From positions 173,345,480 to 173,409,479 of the forward strand of contig CM041083.1 of the NCBI GenBank assembly GCA_023079485.1: a DNA stretch of 64,000 bases, read 5' to 3'. The notes under the pieces were generated by a model. It was given only the letters and a program-made list of their open reading frames with translations, made no database searches and had not been told where the DNA came from. The first letter of the stretch is position 1. Each line of letters begins with the position of its first letter. Both the position numbers and the translations under genes were made by a program. The stretch is from Archilochus colubris. Taxonomy: Eukaryota; Chordata; Aves; Apodiformes; Trochilidae. Below are positions 13,401 through 25,400 of the stretch, one piece after another.

Positions 13401-16400
13401 TCATGAGGAATATCGTTCCTGGTTTATAGGTCAGACTGTTCAACAAGGTGAGTAAAATACAGTATCCAACTGTATCCCCTAACTGCAACTAACTTTCATA
13501 CACAGACCTTCCCTCTCTCTTCTAGTAAATTTACAGGTGTTTTTCCTAGTTGTTTAAGGCATGCTGCATCACATCCCCACCTTCTGACAAACTCATTTGC
13601 CATCTGGATTTAACCAGGGCTGGGGGCTTTGTGGTTGCTTTTTAAAAGGCTGCCTTTGGCAAGCTCAATTAGACAGATGTTCATTTGTCTTTGAGGAAGG
13701 AGGGGGACTGGGGGGAAGTCTTTCAATTGTATTTAAACTGAAGTGCCATAAAATACTTAGCTTCCCTTGTCAATCACACCAGCAAGTCTTCAGTGTAAAT
13801 AATATGTGTTATCCTGCAGGAGGGGAGAAGTGCTGGGAGGCTGCAGCTAGCAAAGCAGAGTGGTTGTGTTAGAGCTCCAAGTGTTGGAATGTATGGTCTC
13901 GCTCTCTTTTAATTACCTCTGTAGTGCCCTGTGGGACTGCTGGGATATCAGGATAGGCCTTCTGTCTGAAGGTGCCATTTCAGTGTTTTGTCTGAAGTGA
14001 GCTTGTCCCTACCATCCCATTCATTCTCTGATCCTGGTTTGCCTTTCTGAAAATGAGGAGGAAACTTAGGTAACTGCTTGTGACAGCTTTAACAGTCCTT
14101 TACCAAAGGATGTCAGTGGAGTAGTGTTTTTCTATCAGTATGTCCACACACCAGCCAAAAAATATTAATTCAGGAGATGAAACAATATTAATTTTGTCCT
14201 TTTTTTTTTTACTTTAGCTTTAGAAAAATGACCATTTATAGTAATAAATAAAAGCAACCTCACCAGACTTCTTTCATGGTAATATCCCAAAGTGTGTATT
14301 AACTTTTAAACATCCTCTGCAGGTGCATATAGCAGTGCAAGTGGTATGGCTGTGAGCTTTTCCTTGCTCCATCTGGGGGTGAGCCAAAAGACTGGGTCTG
14401 CTTCCTGCTCCCAGTGAGGTCCATGTTGTATTCTCCCCCCTCCGTTTCTAACCTTCACTTTGGCCTTTGGGAATCATTAGCCTTAAGGAATCATTGCCTC
14501 AGTTTTCTTTGAAAGATACAGGGAGAAGTACTGTTCTTGAACATTATAGGGCTGCTGCATCTCTGAAAAAGTTGGGAAGAACAATACAAAAAAGCTGTGT
14601 GTTTGCAGATAAAGCAAATTATCTTGTTATCTGCAGAGAAGGGCAGAGGTCTTTATACACCTATAATGACTCTGAACTCTTTAGAACAAATAAAAATACC
14701 TCTCTTGGAGGTACAGGTGAAATCATTTGAATGAAAGCTTTGAGAAAGTAGCTAGTATTTCTTTTCTTAGTTTTATTATCAAAGCTTTCATGTTTGTAAG
14801 TAGTCCTGATGCTGTCTTTGTCTCACACAGTGCATCATGTTACTAGTGTAGATGTTAGATTTGGTATCAGCTTTGTCCAAACCACATTCTTCCCACCTCA
14901 TCTTTTTTTAGTTTTAGGGCCATTGCAATAGAATTTGCATTCATTATCTTAATCGTGTGATTTAAAACAAAAAAATTATATTTATTTGCTTTTGGTTTGC
15001 TAATTAACGTCAAATTGTCATCAGTTTATTGGGTGTCATTAATCAATTTCCTTGATGTTACATTGTTTCCAATTATCTACAATTATACAAGAGGCTTGAC
15101 ATAGCCATTGTCTGCAACCAGTTCCAGATGGGCAGAGGTGTCTGTTTCAATGGGAGACCAACTTCTTCCTTTGTGTGTAACTTTGAATACAACATGCAGA
15201 GCTGTATTTTCTGATCTGTTTAAGTTTATTTTGTTCTGTTAGGAGACTGAATGCAGATTTTCTCTGTACATCTGAGAGGCAGCCCTAACCTAACTAGCTC
15301 TTGAAATTATTTCTTGCCCTGCCTACCTGTTCTGCCAGCAGTGTTGCTTAGAGTATGCAGGGTACATCTGATTTCCCAGAACAACTTTCTGTTACATCCA
15401 AGTCTACCAATAGAGGGCAGCTTCAATTATGCTGGTTTTAATATAGTCCAGAAAAAGGCAAAGCTTAGGAGAGCTGAAAGCCAGCAGAGGTGTGGTGAAG
15501 CTTGTACTTTGGTTTGGCAAGGCTGAGAATTGAGTTTACTCTGTATTTTTAATACAAATTCACAGCTACTATTTTCCTGCCCATTTTATTAAAATGTTGG
15601 TATACTTACTGAAAAAATACTAAAAATTTCCTCTTGCCCACACTTTTCAAAAAATCTTTAAAAAAAAAGGTCAACATATTGTGCCTCTTGGTTCTAAACT
15701 TGCCTTTACATATCTGTCACTTAGATGGACGCCTGCTGTTTGTTACACCAGTGGACCCCTTATTTTTGATACTTTACTACCTCATAAAGGCAGAGAAGGA
15801 GGTAAGCCTGCTTTATCTTTTCATTTAAATTCTCCAGAGAAAATAGTATTTATGACTTCATTTTCTGCTGAAGTTGTTAATTTTCAAATAGTGGTTCCAT
15901 AATGATGGAAATTTAATTCGAATTCGAAGCAGAGCTACTCACCCTAGAAGTGTATTCAACTGCATCATTTTTTGGTCAGTAAAGTGTATTCTAGGAGTCA
16001 GCTTGCAATCTCAAGAAATTTCTTCCTTTTTAAGAGAAGCAGAGAATTTCTGAGGTTCTTTTGTGAGTGCCTGTCCCAGAATTACTGAACTTAAACTTAG
16101 GAGATGTCTCCAGAATAAAATAAACAACTGCTTATCATAGGCGTCAGTAGGTGAGTTGTTTTGGGAAGGAAGGGAAAAAGAAAAGAATGTGAATGCTGTG
16201 GGGAAGGAAGAAGAACATTTCTGTGGCAGTTGTGGCAGCTTAGAAGGAAACACTGCCTTTTGCAGAAATAGTGTTCGTAGAGATGTTGCATCGTAGAAGA
16301 GCAGTTGAATGATGAAGTATTCAAAATTTGGATACTTAATAAGTGGCTTAATTGATTTAACATGGGTTTGACAAAATCTCACATTTCTGGGGTGTATCAA

Positions 16401-19400
16401 AAGGCATAGGCAAAGTTACTGAACTATTATTTATAATCTGCCTGTGGAAAAAAGGCCAAAATATAAATGTTAATCTTTTTTTTGTTTGTTTCAGGAATGC
16501 ACTGATTTCACTTTATGCATTCTAAGAATTTTTTCTGTAAGATCATTTTCTATACAATTGCTCACTATTTTCTGCTGTAGATTGCACATGGAGAGAGCAG
16601 AATAACAGGTTTTGTGTGGGAGAGGAATAAAGCCCTACTACACATTTGTAGCAGTAATCTATTCTGTAATTATTTTAAATTATTTATGGTATAGGATGTG
16701 CAGTCATATTCTTTATTTCTGTAGTCTGTTCCTGCTTCAGTGGCACAACAAAAGTAATTTCAGAAAGATCAGGGTAGGCACTGTACACTGTTTTAATTCA
16801 GCAGCCCTTTGAAAGCTTAGTTTAGGGAAACAGTAAATCTCATCTGTCTGTGTGGGAGAGAGTTGAAGTAGCCTGAGTAAAGGACAACTACTGCTGCTCT
16901 TTCTGTGCATGAGAAGGGTCCTGTACTGCCCTTTACTTTTTCCAATACAGTGTTTTTAGGTTTCCTGGTCGTCTAGGCCAGCCATAATGCAAGACAAATG
17001 CATAGAGCTATTCTGTGTACAAAACTGGGGGAAATGCATTCCTGCAGTGCCCTTCCTAACTCAGCATATTCTTCAGTAAAGGGAAATCTTGAGGATTGTG
17101 GTACCCTGTGCTGGGTCAGCTTGAGTGCAGCACAATCACTTCTGGCTTGAGCTAATGACTTATCAAGGTACCCACTGGGTACGTTAGGGTCATCCTTTGT
17201 GCCATCCTGTGGCTTTGATGGTGTGCTGCAGGGTTGCTTAATGTGTCTTTTGAGCAGAGCCATCTGCTTTCCAGCAGGCTTTCTTGGCTTAGGCTCTGTG
17301 TCCTTGTACAATGTAAATGTGGCTGTCTTGCTCTGGGACACAGGCAAGTTTGTGCAGGTAAGTTTTCTGTGCAAAACAGTTTATTGCAGCTTTATTTCTG
17401 TCTCTCACACCCTTTTTTGCCATTGTTGTTGTGCCTTTTTTGTTCAAGAGAAAAAAAAACTTTAAATCCTTTAGAGGGGGATTTTTGGCGTTCTGTTTGT
17501 TTGTTTTGTGATACAACAATCAATGGTTACTTATATTAAGCCTCTGTCTGTCTAGGAAGAGGATCAATTAATAGTGAAAGCAATATACTGAAGTGTTTTT
17601 ATTCATGCTGACTGGTATAATGATTTGAGCTTTGGCTCCTACACCATGCAGTCTCCAAGGAGGGAGAGCTCACAGAGTCTTTGTACTGATGCGCTAAAGG
17701 ATCTTTCCAAAGGGAAGGCTGCCAATTGTGCCAAACCCTGCTGAATGATTATGCATTGTTTGGCAACAGCAAAATTTGTTTGATGGTTCTGTCATGTGTG
17801 GGGCTATTTAAGTTGTGCCAGAATTACTTTATATACATACCGTGGCCAAACTGGAATTGACTTTGCGGAGGTGAAAGGTTAATACTGTGTTCCAGAAGCT
17901 GCCCTGCTCCTTTGAGATTTATCTTTATGGAAGGAAAAGCAAAATTTGAATGGAAGTTATGACACTGGGCTTAATCCAAGAGGTTTTGGTCTAAAACACT
18001 GTTGGCACATGCTGACTACTGTGTCTTATGTCATCTTCCAAAAAATTCTGCTGTAGTTCACATTAGTTTCTCCCCATGATGTTTTAAATTTAGTCTTTTT
18101 AAGTGCAGTAATTGAGGAGTTCAGCATTTTGCAGGTATTTACTTGTTTGGAATAAATGTTTATTATTTGCTTTGTAACTGGCTTCTGGATGTCTCATGTG
18201 TTACCATTCGAAGTGCGATCTTCTTTAAATCCTTTATTTTAAAGTTATGACCATTGCATGTATATATATTTCTATATATGCGTAGTGTGTATATGTGTCT
18301 TAATATTATAATTACACTTTTGTAATCCCTTTGATGTGTGTTTTCAGCAACAAGGAAAGTTCCAGCCTCTCACTCAAGTTGTGCTAGACTCAGACTACCC
18401 AAACTGCCCATTGCTGCTGAAGTGTGCAGATGCTAAACAGTACATACATCATGTAACAGAAGAAAAAGGTAAAAAAAAAAAAAGGGACTGGGGGGCAAAA
18501 AAAAAAAACTGTCACATCATTACAAGATAGACTTCAAGATTTTTTTTTTGCTTTACCAAATACCCAAGGTACGGGACAAAGCTGTACTTCAAAAAGAGAA
18601 TATTAGGATTAGAAGTTGTTACTGCACTGTTTTCAAATATGTAAGGGGCGAGTGTCAGGGAGATGGAGTTAGGCTTTTCTCAGTGATTACCAGTGATAGG
18701 ACAAGGGGTAATGGGTGTAAATTGGAGCATAGGAGGTTCAAGTTGAACATTCGAAAAAATTTTTTTACTGTAAGAGGACAGAGCCCTGGAACAGGCTGCC
18801 CAGGGAGGTTGTGGAGTCTCCTTCACTGGAGACATTCAAAACCCGCTTGGACACGTTCCTGCGCGATGTACTCTAGGTGGCCCTGCTCTGGCAGGGGGGG
18901 TTGGACTAGATGATCTTTCGAGGTCCCTTCCAACCCCTAGGATTCTATGATTCTATGATTCTATGATTCTATGATCTCAGGTTTTCTTCTGTAATTTGTG
19001 CAGCTTTGTTGCTAGGCATCATAGAAATGATAACTGATCAAAGCTGGCTTCTTGACATTCTTCTGTGTGTTGTGAACTTCCTCTGCCTTTTGATGAAAGT
19101 TTTATATCTCTTTAAATTCTTCTTTTAGCATAGGATGGTCTGGTGTGGAAGAAGTTAACCATTATCCATTAGGCTTTTTCTTCCTTTGTTGCAAAGCATT
19201 CAAACAATAAGTAGGAAGAAGCTGGAGAGATGCTGCTGAGAAAGGAGATCACAAGTTTTCTAGCTTTGCATCACTTAGTGTTGTGGGTTTAAGTTCAAAG
19301 ACCTGATTTTTTTAGATAGAAAACTTCATTGGGATGCATAATTGTATGAGAGAGAAAACCTAAATGGAAAAAATCCTCAAAGTATCAGTCAGCCTTTGCC

Positions 19401-22400
19401 CAGAATTCCCTTTGGTATGGGGACTTTTATTTGAGGACAAAATATGCTTCCTAGGGAACAGGGAGGAGCATTATGTAATTTTTGCAGTTTGGCAGATCTG
19501 CAAAAGATGCAAGGCCTCAATTTTTATATTTGGTGCTTTAAAGAGCATTTGTATATGCTTGTTGACTTCCTGCTAGCAAATGGCATCTAAAGGAGGAGCT
19601 ACGGGAGTCTGAGAACATGGAATCTACTGTCAAATGCAAACCAAATAATCTGTCTGATCCTTATGCTTGTAGAGCTCCTCCAGGGAGTTCAGATACAGAG
19701 ATTAATATCCAGAAACATTAGGAATTTATTTTCTTAACCTTATTGCTGATATATAAAAGGAGCAATATTTAAGTGATCTACAGATAATTAGGAAGTGGCT
19801 AGAGAAAGGTAATGGAAGACTGAAAACCCTGCTAGGAGTTAAAAAACCATACCTCTTTATTGCTGTATAGAACATCCATGGAGGGGGAGTAGAAGTGAGT
19901 TTTTCCTGAAGGATGTAGATGCACAAGTTTTAAGTGTAGCCTGTATGATACGATGCACACACAGTAATGTAGGGCAGTTTCTTCTCTCAGAAAAATGAAT
20001 TTGAACTTCAGAGCAGGACATGTTTCCATTGAAAATGATCTCTTCAACAAGAAAGCAGGAAATCTCAGCAGCAGGTTACATTCTTGGGTTAGTTGGAGTT
20101 CTGAAAGAACCTTCAGAAAACAATTACATTCAGTATCTTTAGGAGCAGGCACCTTTTTCTCTGGGTGAGTTCTGACTTTTGAGAAGGCTTCCTTAAGATA
20201 GATGTGTTTTATCTGCAGAATTGCTTTTGCCTTTCCATGAAGTGATAAAGACTTCCAGGAAAACCTATTACGAAGCTTTTAGGCAATTGTTGTGCCCTAT
20301 ATCTTGTCTAGCACTGGCTAAGGAGCTACTAAACTTCTGTGCACCCATCTGAGAAGGTGGAAAATCATGCCAAGTCCTCTTGGCTGTGGAAATAAGAAGT
20401 CTGTACAGAAATGTAGGACAACATCTGGTTTATTTTTCTGGAAGGGCGCTTCCTCCAAACAACAGTGCTGCCTTTGGGTTGTATTTTTGTTCCCTTCTTA
20501 GCAGCAAAACAAAAATTAGGAAAAAAATATTTGCTATAGACAAGGTCTAAAATCTTGTAGCCTCTGTATCCATTTTGAAATTGTATTTGCAGTTGCTATC
20601 AGCCAGAGCATCCTCTGATAAATTGTATTCTGTTGGGCAGTAGTGCTTTACTCTGCTTCCTTACTTTGCATTGAAGTTTTTAATACTGTATTACATAGAC
20701 TTGCAAGCTTGTCTCATTTTACAGGAAAATTATATTGACTGTTAAAGAAGTTGTGTTCAGCTCCTGTTTTTTCTTTTAAAATGGGAGGTGAAAATTGCTT
20801 TTGTCATTAAAGCTATACACAGGTGCACATGTGACGTTCTTGGATGTCCCTAGGCACGTATCTGCACGTAGCTGCTGCTGCCCTTCTTGTTCAGATTTGG
20901 CTTGGGTTGAAAATAACAGTAGGGCATGTTCTTAGGATTTATTTCTTTTTTATAAAATGAAGCATATTGTTATGCAACAAACACATTGATCCTTGCTTGA
21001 CTGTCATGCACAAATTGCCTTTCTGTTCAGTCCACTTCTATGTGTTTCATTTTCTCATGTCTTTTATTGCCTGTAAATAAATGTCAATGCTATGACTAAG
21101 GTACTCTTTCTATCTCTAAGACCTGTTGTTCACTAGGTAGCCTTTCTTGTAGCAGAACTTCAGGAAAAGAAGTATCTGTTGAGTCTTCTGCAGCTCTCAT
21201 CTGTTTGGCAAAACCTAACAACATAATTAATTCACTGTTTGTTAATTTATTTTTTTAAGCGTTTAGTATCTATCTAGCAAATTCTTACCCTGAGTGCTCA
21301 CAGTTTACACTTACTAAATCAGCAGAAATCCACCTTGCCTGGCCTTGTTGTTGAAGGGCACTGAAAGTTCATTTTGGTGGAAATTTGGGTGAGGCAGGTT
21401 GTTTGTTAATACAGTCAAACATCAGATAGAAAGTACGACGGAGAAGGTTTAAGAGAGGGTTATGAATTCCAGTTCTAGAATTTTACTCTTTGTTTCGTTT
21501 TGCAAGGCAAAAACTGCTCTGTGATCTTGTCTGATGTGATTAACATGAAGAGCCAAGAAAACTTACCTGATTAGAATAACTAAGTAATATTGCCAAGCTT
21601 GAATTCCCAGAAGGTAGGAAAAAAGGGGCCATATGAGTTTCAGAGTTATGGAAAACACTGAGAAAATGGATGTTAAAATGTGCTTTAGGCAGTTTGCTCA
21701 ACAATACATCAGGGAAACTTCCAAGTCTACATAGTGATTACCCGATCGCTGAACATATTATTTAATTGTAGAACCACTTATATTCCATCTGTATTTCTCA
21801 AACCCAGTCTTTCCAGATGTCTCAGACCAGTTTTATAGGCACCAGACACATTAGGGAACAAAAGGCTTTCCAATATATACTTATATTATCAAACATAGTC
21901 ACTAACTCTCACCAATATCAAATGTGCATCACATGTTAAATCCACGTTCCAATATTGAATCCTTTTGTCAGCAGTTTGTGACTTTCATAACTCACTTCAA
22001 TTCTTCAGAGGTCTCAAATATTGTCAGTTGCTAGAGTTCAATAGTCAAAACTGTCAAGCACACAAAATATTTTCAAACAAAGTGATCTCTGAAGGCTTCA
22101 GTGTAATTATTTTTCACATGTTTTAATGAAAATGGCTTCACAGTTCTACATTTCCTTTCCCTAACTGAGTCACTCTTAATCATGCTGTTGTTGGGGAGTC
22201 TGCCTGGGAATCTGAACTAGAATTACTTTTCAGCATGGGTTGGGGAATGGTGTCCAGAGGATGTCCCTTCCTCGAACTCTGGTAGATAATAGAGGAGTCT
22301 GCAAATTGTACTCACTACACTTGCAACCAAACTGTGGTAGCTCTGTGAGAAGCAAGTTACGTATCCAGAGCATGCTGCCTATTTTCTGGTTCTTTTCTTT

Positions 22401-25400
22401 CAGAGCTGTTTAGAAGTTTCTAAGTCCTAAAGGCTGCAGCCAGCCAAGCCACAGCTAATTACTTTACCTGCAACTCATCAACTTCATGAAGCGAAGTGTA
22501 TATTAGTGGTTTTTTTCCCTTTTTTTTTCTCTGAAGAATTTTTGCATTGTACTTTTCTGCAACTGTTGACATAGATTTAAACTTCATCTGTAAACAGCTT
22601 TCCTTGACCCCTCCATACCCCCTACCATGCATATACAAAGAGCACACAATAGTTAGCTATTTGTATGCAATTTGAAAGAGCCAAGATAAACCTCAAAGAG
22701 GGAAGTGCTGAAGGAGTCATAAATAATATGTTGTTGTTTGCAAGGGGAGAAGGAAAATCCATGAACTGAGTGTTGGAATATGATACTGGATCAGTAAATG
22801 ACATGAAACAGATGTAGGTATTTATGGGAATGGAATACAGAAGATTAAAACTTATTGAAATACCTGTCAAAGACTGAAAAACAGTGGGCTCTAAAATCTC
22901 CTGTGAACTCCTATTAGGCATTTCATTCAATTTCTAAAATGTAGCTTTCTGTGAATTAATACTGAATGTTTATACTGAAATCCCCGTGAGTCTTTGTCAT
23001 TTTATCTCTTGTTTGCCTCAGCACTCTGACCTCACATGTCTCCAGGTAACCAATCACATGTGAATAGAAAATGTTCATGATACTCCAGTTGTCACAGGGG
23101 AAACACTTTCTGAAATTCTTATATCATTGAGTTAATTTATGTTGTTAAGTAAATCCTAAAAGAATCATGTACTTCCTCCCACAAGGAGTGTGTTTCAGTA
23201 TTTTGGATTCTGTATTTTCTTTTGACACTATATTAAACTACCTAAATGGAGGGTAGAAGTAAAAGTTCTGCTTTAGTCACCTGTGAAGTGAGAGGGGGAG
23301 AGCTACCAGAACTAAGAGAGAAAGGGTTTTTTGAAAGGGTGGGTGGTTTGTCTTCACTAACCAACTCTCTGTCCTGGCCCATTACTGGGTGCTGGAATTC
23401 CATAAATAAAGATTTAAGTTAGTGTCTTAAAAAAAAACCACCATAAAAAACCCAACCAGAACACAGCAGTTGTGAAACCTGTTGTTTCATCACTCTGTGT
23501 TGTGAACTATGTAGTTTCAAATGATCAGTCTGGTGACACAGAACAGTAAAGGTTTGGCAAACTACAAGGGCTTGCGAAGGGCCTTAGGGAATTCAGACAG
23601 CCTAAATCACACAATTATTAAATTAGATGCTTTACTGGGTTAGGGCCTAATTAAAAAATTGTCAAGTTGTTCAGATTTCTGCGTATTAGCTCAGTCTGTT
23701 TATTTTTCCACGTTTCAGTATTTTTGAAAATGACTGCTCTGATATCAAACATGTGCAAGCTGCAAATTAACTTTCATGCTGTATCTACAACTTAAAAGAT
23801 TTTAAATGTATTGAAAATGCAATCCAAACCAGTCATGTCTGTCTTCCCCTTACTTGTTTTTTTTTCTCAGAGATTGGCAATCAGAAATTCCACAAATACA
23901 GCCAAGAGAAGACATTGAAGTGGTTAAAAAAAAAGGTATTGTGGTTCTCTTTTGCTTTCAAAATTGTTTTATGTTTAAAATGAAAATACTTATTAGCTTG
24001 TCCATATGTGCACTTGAGCCATGTGGTGTGCCTCAGTTCAAGATAGGTGTCTTTCACAAAGGACAGACATCACAGTGAAGCTCTTGCATTTGGGAGTGTG
24101 ATGAGGTGACAGGTTTGTTATGTTTCTCCTCTTGAGGTTGGCATGAAAGGGATTCATGGATTGTGGGGAGGCAAAAGTTCAAGTGAAGTTCAGCTTATCA
24201 CGGTGTTCTGTAGGCTTTGCAGAACGTGAGGGGCTTGTCTTTTGCTTTCTCCACTTCACAGATGGACTGGAGAGAGAGCTATGACAGATGCAGCTTTCAA
24301 GTTCTGCCATGCTTTAAAGCTGGACAGAACAGCTTGGTTTTGTGGTACAAATGGCTTCCTCATGAAGTTTTGGCAGAGCTTTTCAAAATGGTCCTGGTAT
24401 GGCTGTTGCTATCCTGCTCCAGTCATGCTGTTCAAGAGGTCTGTACAGTAAGCAGAAAATAAAACAGTGTTATAGCTAATCTTGCTGTGGTCTGTGTTTT
24501 GGTATAAAGAAGGTGAATCTCATTTTACACATGCACATGTGCCCCTCCTATGATGCAGCTTCGTAGAAAAAGATTATATGCATCATGGGATGCAAGGGAG
24601 CCTTGTTTAAATTTGTCAACACAAACACAGAATCTGCTCAGCTTTTTGCATTGACGAGGTATGGGGTTATCTGTTCTGCAACGAATACCTGAATATTTAC
24701 AATTGAACAGGTACCTTGTTTGCATTCTTGAAAATATCTCTTTCTACCAATAATCTCTCTAAGATTCAGCATAGCAGAGCCCTATAAAGCCCATAACCTT
24801 TTGTTTCCATCAGGAAATGCCTTTGCAGTCCAACTGAGCTCAGTCATTCTCTGTTTTCCAAGCAGGTGTATTTCTCACCTGTATAATCATGGCTGTTGCA
24901 TCTGAGTAGCTCAGTTAATCTTAGGGTGCTGCAAAACTGGAGCTGTGTTGCCAAGGCAACATGTTCAAAGACATGCTGTTTTCTTTGGGTTTTTTGAGTT
25001 CATATGCTAGTCATTACAAATGTATATTAAATTTCACCACAGTCCATAACTTGAGTGTTTTATATGCCTGAAACAAAATTACAAGAGCCTTGTCACTGCA
25101 TTAACATGTGCATAACAACACAGATACCAACATTTCATTCTCTGGTTTCCTATAGGTCAATCAAACAGTGAAAGCACTTAAAAGCAACAATATAACTGTA
25201 GGTGAAAGATTATATGCAGCTACATATATCAGCTGTAAACAGATCACAGATACTGAAGAAGGTAAGAAAACTAAACATTGTAATTAATTTCGTTTTTGTG
25301 AAGTCGTATTTGTGGAGATAAAACTCATTGTTAGAATCTAAAATGCATTGAAATTGGCCTTTGCAGTAAAGATATTCCTTGTACAGAAAATGCCATATGT

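Larger units (their letters stand above)
18469..23870 (+). other. RNASEH2B: RNASEH2B intron 5
   Basis: The largest fully visible intron, about 5.4 kb, GTAAAA...TTTTCTCAG, phase 1. It holds a sense-oriented CR1 (18632-18975) close to its start. The rest is AT-rich sequence where I see no further repeat or RNA gene. Confidence 0.85.

Noticed and set aside
16011..16400. 129-codon antisense open frame in intron 4
   Set aside because: Low-complexity composition (Phe, Ser, Leu rich from AT-rich DNA) and no homology recognised.
16973..17374. 133-codon antisense open frame in intron 4
   Set aside because: No recognised domain, no splice or promoter context, and it lies within an intron; one such frame is expected by chance in 64 kb.
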